The notes: generated by a model not told the origin, from the letters alone. DNA of 8,846 nt from an uncultured Sutterella sp. (GCA_902493085.1 CABUOH010000032.1:1-8846); one strand, 5' to 3'; counted from the stretch's first letter, positions 1 through 6,703 are shown. Numbers and translations: made by a program.

Positions 1-1
1 C

Positions 2-1036
2 GCCATCGGCGTGCCCAATGTTGAAAAGCGCCTGCGCGTCTCCGCCAACGCCGCCCTCATCATGCCGTACCACGTCGCGCTCGACCATGCCCGCGAGGCT
101 GCCGCCGGCGACAAGAAGATCGGCACGACCGGCCGCGGTATCGGTCCCGCCTACGAAGACAAGATTGCCCGCCGCACGCTGCGCGTTGCAGACCTCTTCG
201 ACAAGGAGCGCTTCGTCGAGCAGGTTCGCTCCGTTCTCAAGTATCACAATTTCGTTCTCGAAAACTACCTCGGCGCCAAGCCGCTCGATGCGGATGAAGT
301 CATCGATCAGATGCTCTCCTATGCCGAACGCCTGCGTCCGATGGTCTGCGACGTTTCGGCCGAACTGCACAAGCAGTGCGCCGAAGGCAAGCAGTTCCTC
401 TTTGAGGGCGCTCAGGGGTCGATGCTCGACATCGACCACGGCACCTACCCGTATGTGACGAGCTCCAACACGGTGGCCGGTTCGGCCTGCGCCGGTGCCG
501 GTGTCGGTCCGCACATGCTCAACTACGTGCTCGGCATCACCAAGGCTTACTGCACCCGAGTCGGCGAAGGTCCGTTCCCGACCGAACTTCATGACGAAGT
601 GGGGCAGATGCTCCGCGAAAAGGGCTGCGAGTTCGGCGCCGTCACGGGGCGTCCGCGCCGCTGCGGCTGGTTCGACGGTGCCGCTCTGCGCCGCGCTGTT
701 CAGATCAATGGCCTTACCGGCCTTGCCGTCATGAAGCTCGACGTTCTCGACGGCATGGAAACCGTCAAGCTCGGCGTGGGATACAAGTACCGCGGTGAGG
801 AAATCTCCATCATGCCCGCAGGCGCCGATGCGGTTGCCGAATGCGAGCCGATCTACGAGGAGTTCCCGGGCTGGAAGGAAAGCACCTTCGGCGTTACGAA
901 GTGGGAGGACCTTCCCGAGACCGCCCGTCAGTACCTGACGCGTCTCTCCGAGGTCGCCGGCGCCCCGATCGCACTCGTGTCGACTGGTCCGGATCGCGAA
1001 CAGACGATCCTTCACGTTGATCCGTTTGAAGGCTAA
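2..1036 (+). CDS. purA: Adenylosuccinate synthetase, 5'-truncated by the window edge
   Basis: PurA joins IMP and aspartate using GTP to make adenylosuccinate, the first committed step from IMP to AMP, in the cytoplasm. The open frame enters at base 2 and ends at TAA 1034-1036. The GTG at 11 is an internal valine, not a start, because the codons before it are open and fit the family. Comparison with the E. coli protein (about 430 residues) suggests that about 90 N-terminal residues, including the GDEGKGK phosphate loop, lie outside the window. Visible family blocks in order are IGTTGRGIGPAYEDK, EGAQGSMLDIDHGTYPYVTS, TRVGEGPFPTEL, FGAVTGRPRRCGW, KLDVLDG and, near the C-terminus, STGPDREQTI. A strong terminator follows 38 bases after the stop, so purA ends its own transcription unit. 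The next gene, a phosphoribosyltransferase, is also in purine metabolism. Confidence 0.97.
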   Translation, partial: AIGVPNVEKRLRVSANAALIMPYHVALDHAREAAAGDKKIGTTGRGIGPAYEDKIARRTLRVADLFDKERFVEQVRSVLKYHNFVLENYLGAKPLDADEVIDQMLSYAERLRPMVCDVSAELHKQCAEGKQFLFEGAQGSMLDIDHGTYPYVTSSNTVAGSACAGAGVGPHMLNYVLGITKAYCTRVGEGPFPTELHDEVGQMLREKGCEFGAVTGRPRRCGWFDGAALRRAVQINGLTGLAVMKLDVLDGMETVKLGVGYKYRGEEISIMPAGADAVAECEPIYEEFPGWKESTFGVTKWEDLPETARQYLTRLSEVAGAPIALVSTGPDREQTILHVDPFEG

Positions 1037-1073
1037 GTCTGGATCAGGCTTGTTTTGCTGATTTGAATCCGAT

Positions 1074-1112
1074 AAAAAGCGGTTGGGAGCTACGGTTTCC
1101 CACCGCTTTTTT
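1074..1112 (+). terminator. Rho-independent terminator of purA
   Basis: A hairpin has left arm 1075-1088 (AAAAGCGGTTGGGA) and right arm 1098-1110 (TCCCACCGCTTTT), with a single bulged T at 1083 and a 9-base loop. The right arm runs into T1107-1112. It lies 38 bases after the purA stop and upstream of the next gene's promoter, so it should separate the two units. Confidence 0.88.
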
Positions 1113-1143
1113 CATTCATTCCACGCCTTCTTGAGCGAACTCT

Positions 1144-1172
1144 TCAACAAGGTGCGGTTTTTGGTCTAAAAT
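1144..1172 (+). promoter_or_regulatory. Sigma-70-like promoter of the phosphoribosyltransferase gene
   Basis: The -35 TCAACA (1144-1149, four of six consensus bases) is spaced 17 bases from the -10 TAAAAT (1167-1172). Transcription would begin near 1179, giving a leader of about 80 bases before the ATG at 1260. It sits just after the purA terminator, as expected for an independent unit. Confidence 0.55.
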
Positions 1173-1201
1173 CCCGTCTTTCGAATTTCGGACCACGCTC
1201 C

Positions 1202-1229
1202 GATCCTCGCGGATCCGTTCTCGCGGATC
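1202..1229 (+). promoter_or_regulatory. Leader repeat with two mutually exclusive hairpins
   Basis: Within the predicted leader, TCGCGGATC occurs twice (1207-1215 and 1221-1229). GATCC at 1202-1206 can pair with GGATC at 1211-1215. Alternatively GATCCG at 1212-1217 can pair with CGGATC at 1224-1229. The two stems share bases 1212-1215, so only one can form at a time. No known riboswitch was recognised here, and both stems are short (5 and 6 base pairs). Confidence 0.3.
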
Positions 1230-1259
1230 TCTCCATTTGGCACGTTCAGAGAGACACAC

Positions 1260-1787
1260 ATGTCGGACATTTCTTACACCTGGGAAGAGTACATCGACCT
1301 TAACGAAAAGCTTGTTGCCATGGTCGCCAAGAGCGGCTGGCAGTTTGACAGCATTCTTTGCCTGTCTCGCGGCGGCATGCGCCCGGGCGACTTCTTCAGC
1401 CGCGTCTACGATATGCCTCTCGCCGTTCTTGCTACGAGTTCCTACCGTGAAGCCAAGGGCACGGTCCAGTCCGACCTGGACATCTCCGACTGCATTACCG
1501 GCGTCTCTCAGCTCAAGGGACGCGTCCTGCTCGTCGACGACATGGTCGACTCCGGCAAGACGATCCGCGAAGTGATCGAGCATCTCAAGAAGCGTTACCC
1601 TGAGATCACGGAAATCCGCGTTGCCGTTCTCTGGTACAAGGCTCATTCCGTGCTGGTTCCCGACTGGCACGTGGAATATCTGGAGGACAATCCCTGGATT
1701 CACCAGCCGTTTGAGTGCTACGACGCTCTTGGGCCGGCCAAGCTCATCGAGCTTGTTGAAGCCAAGGAAGCGGCCAAAAAGGCCTGA
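1260..1787 (+). CDS. Phosphoribosyltransferase, hypoxanthine/xanthine-guanine salvage type
   Basis: A cytoplasmic type I phosphoribosyltransferase of 175 residues, which would transfer ribose-5-phosphate from PRPP to a base, most likely a purine. The clearest mark is the 13-residue PRPP-binding loop at residues 89-101 (VLLVDDMVDSGKT), with the Asp-Asp pair at 93-94. An earlier SRGG at 36-39 matches the pyrophosphate-binding region. The C-terminal part, with WYK at 125-127 and PDWHVEYLEDNPWI at 134-147, resembles the Hpt1/COG2236 branch of stand-alone PRTases, so the exact base (hypoxanthine, guanine or xanthine) cannot be told from sequence. The ATG at 1260 is preceded by a weak Shine-Dalgarno, AGAGAGA at 1248-1254. 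It follows purA but has its own promoter. A homologous gene next to purA is, as I recall, common in Burkholderiales, which supports a purine role. Confidence 0.9.
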   Translation: MSDISYTWEEYIDLNEKLVAMVAKSGWQFDSILCLSRGGMRPGDFFSRVYDMPLAVLATSSYREAKGTVQSDLDISDCITGVSQLKGRVLLVDDMVDSGKTIREVIEHLKKRYPEITEIRVAVLWYKAHSVLVPDWHVEYLEDNPWIHQPFECYDALGPAKLIELVEAKEAAKKA

Positions 1788-1824
1788 CTGCAGGCAGGAT
1801 GAGCGTCACAAGTAGAGAAACATT

Positions 1825-1858
1825 GCGCTCATGAGCGCGCTTCCTGCTGCGCTATACT
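1825..1858 (+). promoter_or_regulatory. Candidate channel-gene promoter with a 14-base palindrome at the -35 position
   Basis: TATACT at 1853-1858 is a good -10 box. Seventeen bases upstream there is no convincing -35 (CATGAG at 1830-1835). That place is instead occupied by the perfect palindrome GCGCTCATGAGCGC (1825-1838). This would fit a regulator-dependent promoter, but that is inference. A terminator-like hairpin starts at 1871, just past the predicted start of transcription near 1865. Confidence 0.4.
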
Positions 1859-1870
1859 CGCCTTAAGCGA

Positions 1871-1908
1871 AAAGCCGTTTTCGGATTTCACCCGAAGCGG
1901 CTTTTTTT
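1871..1908 (+). terminator. Rho-independent terminator between the phosphoribosyltransferase and channel genes
   Basis: The left arm AAAGCCGTTTTCGG (1871-1884) pairs with CCGAAGCGGCTTT (1892-1904), with one bulged T and one G-U pair, and is followed by a T run to 1908. It should end the phosphoribosyltransferase message. The only -10-like box I see for the channel gene lies upstream of it (1853-1858), so it may also act as an attenuator. Confidence 0.8.
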
Positions 1909-1935
1909 GAACAATATTTATCTAGAGCAACCACA

Positions 1936-3372
1936 ATGACTCAACCCGTTACGCCCGAACTGGCTGATGCCGGCATGGACGTCGCCGAACTCGCTGACGG
2001 CGCTAAGGACGTCATCGCCTCGACCGCAGAACGCTTTACGAGCGTGATTGAGGGGCTCCTTCAGCACCTCTCGCTCGAGAATGTAATCCTCCAGATCGCG
2101 GCCGTTTTCATCAGCATGGCGATCGGCTACGTGCTGTCTCGCCGCGTCAATGCGCTGGTTGACCGCGTGCTTCCCGAAGATGGCGCCCGAGGATTGGGCG
2201 CCTACAGTCGTCGGGCGCTTGTGGCCTTCGCCCACAACGTCTCCTTCAGCTTCATCTCCGGTTCTTTGCTGGCACTCATTGTCTACTGCATCGTCAAGTT
2301 TTTCGACTTCGCGCCTCAGTCGATGGTGATTGCACGCGTGGGCTACAACATTCTCTACGCTTTTGCGCTGCTCTCGCTCCTGATGGCCTTCCTTCAGGGC
2401 GGCATCGGGTTGCGCATGATCACGCCCGGCGTACGCCGTGTGGTCACAATCACCTTCTGGGTGATGGCCGTGCTGCAGTTCTTCGGCATTCTCACCGACA
2501 TCATCCAGTATCTCGATACGACGGTCATTCCGATCGGCGGCGGCAGCATGACGGTCTGGAAGCTTCTTGTTGCGATCGTCTCGGTCCTTCTCACGCTCGG
2601 AGTCGCCAACTGGCTTGCCTCTCTGGTGAACCAGATGGTCGAGGGGCTCGAGAATATGTCGGAAAACATCAAGGTCGTCCTCAAGCGCGTCGTGACGGTG
2701 GCCTTCATGATTTTGGCCGTGATCATAGCGCTCGGCACCGTCGGCATCGACCTCACGATTCTCTCGGTCTTCGGCGGTGCGGTTGGCGTCGGCCTCGGCT
2801 TCGGCTTGCAGAAGATTGCCTCGAACTACATCTCGGGCTTCATCATCCTGCTTGACAAGTCGATCAAGATTGGCGACCAGGTGACGGTTGCTGGCTTCAA
2901 GGGCCGGGTAACGGAAATCAACACCCGCTTTACCGTCGTGCGCAACAACGACGGCGTTGAGAACATTGTTCCGAACGAGTCCTTCGTGACGAGCGCCGTC
3001 CTTAATCATTCCTACACCGAGTCAACGTCGGTTCAGTACATCGACATCTCGGTTGCCTATGACGCCGACGTCGAGCGTGCGCTTGCGATCATGCTCGAAG
3101 AAGGCATGCGTGCCCGTCCTCGCATTGACACCGACAGGCGTGGCTGGGCTTATCTCGACACCTTCGGCGACTCTGGCATTAATTTGAAGCTCGGCTTCTG
3201 GGTGAAGGATCCGGTCAACGGCGTCGCGGGTCTCAAGACGGCGATTTCCCTGGCCATCCTCAAGCGCTTTGGCGAGGAAGGAATCGAGGTGCCGTACAAC
3301 CAGCTTGAAGTCAACCTGCGCAAGGTCGATGCGGGCGAAGTTCCCGTGCGCATGAAGGTCCAGTCATCCTGA
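1936..3372 (+). CDS. MscS-family mechanosensitive ion channel, seven predicted helices
   Basis: An inner-membrane channel of 478 residues that probably opens under membrane tension to release solutes on osmotic down-shock. Hydrophobic stretches lie at about 50-68, 102-122, 133-155, 168-190, 207-229, 250-268 and 272-300. The last matches the pore helix TM3 of MscS, with its small-residue and glycine pattern GGAVGVGLGFGLQKIASNYISG (280-301 region). It leads into the beta domain (LLDKSIKIGDQV, 305-316; IVPNESF, 344-350) and an alpha/beta vestibule that closes with VPYNQLEVNLR (452-462). E. coli MscS is 286 residues with three helices, so this is a larger paralogue with four extra N-terminal helices. 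It should not be called mscS itself. The start ATG at 1936 has only a weak upstream AGAG (1924-1927). The gene converges on the minus-strand hicB-like gene, with a shared hairpin between them. Confidence 0.92.
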   Translation: MTQPVTPELADAGMDVAELADGAKDVIASTAERFTSVIEGLLQHLSLENVILQIAAVFISMAIGYVLSRRVNALVDRVLPEDGARGLGAYSRRALVAFAHNVSFSFISGSLLALIVYCIVKFFDFAPQSMVIARVGYNILYAFALLSLLMAFLQGGIGLRMITPGVRRVVTITFWVMAVLQFFGILTDIIQYLDTTVIPIGGGSMTVWKLLVAIVSVLLTLGVANWLASLVNQMVEGLENMSENIKVVLKRVVTVAFMILAVIIALGTVGIDLTILSVFGGAVGVGLGFGLQKIASNYISGFIILLDKSIKIGDQVTVAGFKGRVTEINTRFTVVRNNDGVENIVPNESFVTSAVLNHSYTESTSVQYIDISVAYDADVERALAIMLEEGMRARPRIDTDRRGWAYLDTFGDSGINLKLGFWVKDPVNGVAGLKTAISLAILKRFGEEGIEVPYNQLEVNLRKVDAGEVPVRMKVQSS

Positions 3373-3392
3373 TGCGCGGCTTCACGTCATGA

Positions 3393-3427
3393 CAAAGGGC
3401 GCGTCTCCCGGCGGAGCGCGCCCTTTG
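3393..3427. terminator. Bidirectional terminator-like hairpin between converging genes
   Basis: CAAAGGGCGCG (3393-3403) pairs perfectly with CGCGCCCTTTG (3417-3427). Inside, CTCC pairs with GGAG around a CGGC loop, with one bulged T. It lies 20 bases past the channel stop and 20 bases past the stop of the opposing gene. The T tracts are only three bases on each side, so termination may be partial, but the position between converging ends suits a shared terminator. Confidence 0.65.
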
Positions 3428-3446
3428 CGCTGAAGATGGAGAGTGC

Positions 3447-3881
3447 TCAGCGCTCGAACCTGACTGAGCAGGTGAGTTCGCCGCCAAGCGCCGATAGCGC
3501 GGCGGCGATGGTGTCGATTTTAGTTGGGTGGCTTAGTTTGAGCAGGCGATGCGTTTCCTGCGGCAGACACCCCAGGCGTCGCGCGAGTTCAGAAGCACTC
3601 AGCTTCTCCTTCTTGAGCGCCACGATGAGGTGAAGCTTGCCTGCGAAGTTGGGCGAGAGCGAGAAGATTTCTTCGCCGGCTCTGGGCTCCCGAGGTTCGG
3701 GGAGCCTGTCGTCCTTGAGTCGGGTCTCAAGCGCGGGCAATACCGCCTCCTGCAGGCCTTCAATGAGCTTGGCGATGCTCGGTGCCGACGGATGAATTTC
3801 CGGGATGCTCGGGAAACGTGCGCAGTAGCTGCCGTCGGGGGCTCGTTCGATCCAGTAAGGGAAGCGAGTGGTTGTTGTCAT
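3447..3881 (-). CDS. Solitary HicB-family antitoxin-like DNA-binding protein
   Basis: A 144-residue protein with the two-part layout of HicB antitoxins. An N-terminal partly degraded RNase-H-like fold (about 6-55, FPYWIERAPDGSYCARFPSI and following) is followed by a C-terminal Cro/XRE-like helix-turn-helix (about 84-140; recognition region SASELARRLGCLPQETHRLL at 95-114, then HPTKID at 118-123). The C-terminal half resembles E. coli HicB closely by eye. HicB normally neutralises the HicA mRNA interferase and represses the hicAB promoter. No HicA frame is present here: upstream is the tRNA-Leu terminator and downstream the converging channel gene. The protein may therefore be an orphan regulator. 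The frame stays open upstream into the tRNA, but translating a tRNA is implausible, so ATG at 3881-3879 is chosen, where the HicB homology begins. No Shine-Dalgarno is visible. Confidence 0.82.
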   Translation of the reverse strand: MTTTTRFPYWIERAPDGSYCARFPSIPEIHPSAPSIAKLIEGLQEAVLPALETRLKDDRLPEPREPRAGEEIFSLSPNFAGKLHLIVALKKEKLSASELARRLGCLPQETHRLLKLSHPTKIDTIAAALSALGGELTCSVRFER

Positions 3882-3910
3882 GGACGATAATGATGAAGTT
3901 GTCGGCGGAC

Positions 3911-3919
3911 AGGATACCA
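3911..3919 (-). promoter_or_regulatory. Possible extended -10 promoter of the hicB-like gene
   Basis: On the minus strand TGGTATCCT reads as an extended -10 (TG, one base, TATCCT). A start near 3904 would give a leader of about 22 bases before the ATG at 3881. There is no convincing -35, because that place is taken by the tRNA terminator. Read-through from the tRNA is the alternative source of transcription. Confidence 0.3.
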
Positions 3920-3931
3920 CGTACGAAAAGC

Positions 3932-3963
3932 AAAAAAGGCCTGTACCTTCGTACAGACCTTTT
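3932..3963 (-). terminator. Rho-independent terminator of tRNA-Leu
   Basis: On the minus strand AAAGGTCTGTAC pairs with GTACAGGCCTTT around a GAAG tetraloop, with one G-U pair, and continues into six T. It begins 11 bases past the CCA of the tRNA. It stands between the tRNA and the hicB-like gene on the same strand. Confidence 0.9.
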
Positions 3964-3973
3964 GAAATCTTGT

Positions 3974-4060
3974 TGGTGCCCGGAAGAGGACTCGAACCTC
4001 CACGGCCGTGAAGCCGCCAGCACCTGAAGCTGGTGCGTCTACCAATTTCGCCATCCGGGC
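3974..4060 (-). tRNA. tRNA-Leu, anticodon CAG
   Basis: A class II tRNA of 87 bases with encoded CCA (3976-3974 on the minus strand). The acceptor stem GCCCGGA pairs with TCCGGGC. The anticodon stem CCAGC/GCTGG holds the loop TTCAGGT, giving anticodon CAG, which reads the leucine codon CTG. A long variable arm (GGCGGCTTCACGGCCGT region) is typical of tRNA-Leu. The T arm is GGAGG, loop TTCGAGT, CCTCT. It has a strong promoter directly upstream and a strong terminator directly downstream, so it is a single-gene unit. Leucine tRNA genes are frequent phage integration sites, but no integrase and no second copy of its 3' end is visible here. Confidence 0.97.
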
Positions 4061-4076
4061 AACCTTGAGGATTTGA

Positions 4077-4105
4077 ATTATGCACAGCCTTTTGGGTTTT
4101 GTCAA
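4077..4105 (-). promoter_or_regulatory. Near-consensus promoter of tRNA-Leu
   Basis: On the minus strand a perfect -35 TTGACA (4105-4100) is spaced 17 bases from the -10 CATAAT (4082-4077). Transcription would start near 4070, about ten bases before the mature 5' end at 4060. The strength suits a stable-RNA gene. Confidence 0.85.
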
Positions 4106-4119
4106 GATTTTTCTAAAAT
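4092..4119 (+). promoter_or_regulatory. Possible distal rnr promoter overlapping the tRNA promoter
   Basis: On the plus strand TTGGGT (4092-4097) lies 16 bases from TAAAAT (4114-4119). The match at -35 is only three of six. Use of this promoter would give rnr a leader of about 178 bases starting near 4126. The element overlaps the -35 of the divergent tRNA-Leu promoter. Confidence 0.3.
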
Positions 4120-4135
4120 ATTTTTTCCTGCCGAC

Positions 4136-4216
4136 ACGGCACGCTCGGGGAGCTCATGGGCAAGAGACGACAGGTCGCGTGCCGTCGCTGCTAATCAAGA
4201 AAAAGTGCCGCTTTTT
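4136..4216 (+). promoter_or_regulatory. rnr upstream region: 12-codon reading frame inside alternative pairings
   Basis: ACGGCACGC (4136-4144) is the exact reverse complement of GCGTGCCGT (4177-4185). Its core CGGCAC can instead pair with a second GTGCCG at 4205-4210. Between the arms lies GGGGAG (4147-4152) and a short frame from ATG 4156 to TAA 4192-4194 coding MGKRRQVACRRC. A short AT-rich hairpin, AAAAAG/CTTTTT (4200-4216), follows. This looks like a leader-peptide layout, but expression is not shown and chance is possible. The rest of the 4217-4303 stretch shows only a weak extended -10, TGTTAAGGT (4268-4276), as a possible proximal rnr promoter. Confidence 0.25.
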
Positions 4217-4303
4217 GTTTGAATCGCAGGTGTCTGGGATGTAGGGGGCGTGGTCAATTTCAAAACGTGTTAAGGTTCTTTCATCCGTTTTTAGAGAGTT
4301 TTT

Positions 4304-6703
4304 ATGGCTAAAAAGAAGAAGACGCCGGCGGCGAAGGTGGAGCCCGTTGCCGTTTCGGACGACGACCTCTCTCGGGCGCGCGCCTGGCTTGAGGGCCTCG
4401 ACGGCGACATTGCTTACGCGCAGGCCAAGCGCCAGCTTGCTCAGGTCTGCGGCTGGGAGCGCTCCAAGGCGAATGCCGTCGTGGTGGCGCTCCATGAGGC
4501 GGGCTTCATGGCGGGCGACAAGAATTATTTTTCGAACCCGAATGCGCCTGCAGAGCCCGGCGTCGTTCGCGGTGCCCGAGAGGCTGCGAACTTCACGATC
4601 ATGCTTCAGAGTGATCCGGACGTGTCGTTGCCTGTGCCTTTTTCCATTCACTGTCTGCCCGGCGACGTCTTCACGCTTCGTCGGACGATGTCGGGAGACT
4701 GGCGCGTGTCGTCTTTTGTCGCGCGCCATCAGACGCGCTGGGTTTGCAAGCTTCAGGGGCGCATTCGCCCCGGACGTCGAACGGGCGTCGCTCAGGTTGT
4801 TCCGGTCAACGGCTTTGCGCCCGTTGAAATGCAGATGGATCTTGCCGGCGTGCCCGCCGGGACGGATCTTGAGAAGGCCGCTTTCGAGGTCGAACTGTTG
4901 CCTGAATCTCAAAGGCCGGAGCCCTATGCCGACATCTTCGTGCGCTTCGTCAAGGAGATCGGGAACCGGTTCGACCCGCTCGGCGAAATCGCGATTGCTT
5001 CGGCCCAATACGATCTGCCCGTGGAGTTCAGGGCTGCGGCGCTCGATGAGGCGCAGGCGCTCCCCGACGAGGTGGAGCGCAAGACGATGGGACGTCGCGT
5101 TGACCTTCGCGATGTTGCGTTCGTGACAATCGACGGTGAGGACGCGCGCGATTTCGATGATGCGGTGTATTGCACGCCGCTCGGTGACGGCAAAACGCGT
5201 CTTCTGGTGGCCATTGCGGACGTGAGCCACTATGTCAAGCCCGGCGCGCCGCTCGACGTCGATGCGCAGCAGCGCGCCACGAGTGTCTATTTTCCGGCGA
5301 GCGTAGTGCCGATGCTGCCCGAAAAACTCTCGAATGGCCTGTGTTCGCTCAACCCCGGCGTTGATCGTCTGACGATGGTCTGCGATGCGGTCATCGACGG
5401 CGAGGGGAGGACCGAGGCCTATCAGTTCTACCCCGCCGTCATCCATTCCCACGCCCGACTCACCTACACTCAGGTCTGGAGCGCGCTTCAGGGTGAAGAA
5501 GGGGGGCTTGCTGCCGTAGGCGAGCGCATTGACGACATTCGCGCGCTCCATGCGCTTTTCAAGACGCTTCGCAAGGCCCGCGACGCGCGGCATTCGCTTG
5601 ACCTTGAAACGAAGGAGTCGATGGCGGTCTTCGACGACAAGGGCGTCATCAGCGAATTCAAGGTGCGGGATCACAACGACGCACACCGTCTCATCGAGGA
5701 ATGCATGCTGGTGGCGAACGTATGCGCTGCTGACTTCGTGATTCAGAAAAAGCGCGGCTCACTCTTTCGAATTCATGAGGCGCCGAGTCCCGAGCGGCTC
5801 GAGATGCTTCGCACAGTGCTGAAGAACTTCAACGAAAAACTCGAGTCGTCCACGCCCGAAGGCTTTGCCGCGCTCATTTCGCGCACGAGGGAAAACGAAT
5901 TCCTGCAGACGGCGATTCTGCGCACGATGTCCCGAGCCTGCTATTCGCCCGATAACGTCGGCCATTACGGCCTGCAGTTCGAGGCCTATGCTCATTTCAC
6001 TTCTCCGATCCGCCGCTATCCGGATCTTCTGCTTCACCGCGTGATCAAGGGCATACTGTCGCGGCGCATCTACGTGCCGCAGGTGGTTTTCGACGACTCG
6101 TCGCTGATGGTTTCGCGTCAGGCCCGTGGACTTGGCAGCAAGCCTGAGGCCAAGGTCGACGCCAAGGTCGGCACGCAGGCCGAAAAACGCCATGGCGTTT
6201 GGGAGCGCCTCGGCATTCTCTGCTCGGCGGCTGAGCGGCGCGCCGACGATGCGACGCGCGACGTGATGAACTATCTCAAGTGCGACTACATGCTGCGGCA
6301 TGGCAAGGGACGCCATGAGGCGGTCGTCACGGGGATGATTGCAGCGGGCATTTTTGTGGCGCTCAAGGACATCGCCGTCGAAGGTTTCGTCCATATTTCG
6401 AAGCTGGGGTGGGGCTATTACGAGTTTGACGAGAAGAATCTCACCATGACGAGTCGGGAGGAGATGGCGCAGGTGCGCGTCGGGGACCGGGTCGTCGTGA
6501 GTCTGGAGGAGGTTGATCTGGAGAACCGTCGCATGTCCTTCGTTCTCGAATCGAATCTAGAGCGCCGACTCATCAAAGGGGGGAGGAAGTCGGGCGGGCG
6601 CTCTTCGCGGCGGGGTTCTAGGCAGGGCTGGCGGCCGTACCAAGACGGTTTTGACGATTTCTTAACGGATTTCGATGAGGATGATGACGATTGGGACGAA
6701 TAA
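4304..6703 (+). CDS. rnr: Ribonuclease R
   Basis: RNase R is a processive 3'-to-5' exoribonuclease that degrades structured RNA, helps in rRNA quality control and, with tmRNA/SmpB, removes faulty mRNA. The 799-residue length is normal. Order: an N-terminal helix-turn-helix-like region (about 18-75), cold-shock RNA-binding domains (about 85-250), the RNB catalytic domain (about 262-590) and an S1 domain (about 665-748). The metal-binding motif TIDGEDARDFDDAV gives Asp277, 283, 285 and 286, matching the catalytic aspartates of E. coli RNase R, and Tyr329 in SVYFPASVVPMLPEKLSNGL fits the base-stacking tyrosine. HFTSPIRRYPDL is at 564-575. A basic, low-complexity segment (about 605-630) precedes ERLG. 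The tail is unusual: an R/G/S-rich patch (759-776) then a strongly acidic end (12 of the last 19 residues are D or E). ATG 4304 follows AGAGAG (4293-4298). rlmB lies next, as often seen. Confidence 0.97.
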   Translation: MAKKKKTPAAKVEPVAVSDDDLSRARAWLEGLDGDIAYAQAKRQLAQVCGWERSKANAVVVALHEAGFMAGDKNYFSNPNAPAEPGVVRGAREAANFTIMLQSDPDVSLPVPFSIHCLPGDVFTLRRTMSGDWRVSSFVARHQTRWVCKLQGRIRPGRRTGVAQVVPVNGFAPVEMQMDLAGVPAGTDLEKAAFEVELLPESQRPEPYADIFVRFVKEIGNRFDPLGEIAIASAQYDLPVEFRAAALDEAQALPDEVERKTMGRRVDLRDVAFVTIDGEDARDFDDAVYCTPLGDGKTRLLVAIADVSHYVKPGAPLDVDAQQRATSVYFPASVVPMLPEKLSNGLCSLNPGVDRLTMVCDAVIDGEGRTEAYQFYPAVIHSHARLTYTQVWSALQGEEGGLAAVGERIDDIRALHALFKTLRKARDARHSLDLETKESMAVFDDKGVISEFKVRDHNDAHRLIEECMLVANVCAADFVIQKKRGSLFRIHEAPSPERLEMLRTVLKNFNEKLESSTPEGFAALISRTRENEFLQTAILRTMSRACYSPDNVGHYGLQFEAYAHFTSPIRRYPDLLLHRVIKGILSRRIYVPQVVFDDSSLMVSRQARGLGSKPEAKVDAKVGTQAEKRHGVWERLGILCSAAERRADDATRDVMNYLKCDYMLRHGKGRHEAVVTGMIAAGIFVALKDIAVEGFVHISKLGWGYYEFDEKNLTMTSREEMAQVRVGDRVVVSLEEVDLENRRMSFVLESNLERRLIKGGRKSGGRSSRRGSRQGWRPYQDGFDDFLTDFDEDDDDWDE

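Noticed and set aside
1116..1703. 195-codon minus-strand frame over the phosphoribosyltransferase gene
   Set aside because: Antisense to a gene with a clear PRPP loop. No family resemblance or start signals.
1823..1828. TTGCGC as the -35 for TATACT at 1853
   Set aside because: The spacing would be 24 bases, too long for a sigma-70 promoter.
1918..3009. 363-codon minus-strand frame opposite the channel gene
   Set aside because: Antisense shadow of the MscS-family gene. The hydrophobic codons of the channel read backwards as Asp/Glu/His-rich sequence.
3882..3973. Search for a hicA toxin next to hicB
   Set aside because: Only 92 bases separate the gene from the tRNA and they hold the tRNA terminator. 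No frame of about 60 codons with HicA features is present on either side.
3974..4060. tRNA-Leu as an occupied phage or island attachment site
   Set aside because: No integrase, no second copy of the tRNA 3' end and no change to foreign-looking genes within the window.
3882..4085. Upstream extension of the hicB-like frame to a 212-residue protein
   Set aside because: The extension translates the tRNA-Leu gene and its terminator. HicB homology begins at the ATG at 3881.
4154..5686. 510-codon open frame on the minus strand opposite rnr
   Set aside because: It lies antisense to the well-supported rnr gene, has a low-complexity Arg/His/Asp-rich composition typical of antisense frames in GC-rich DNA, and matches no family I know.
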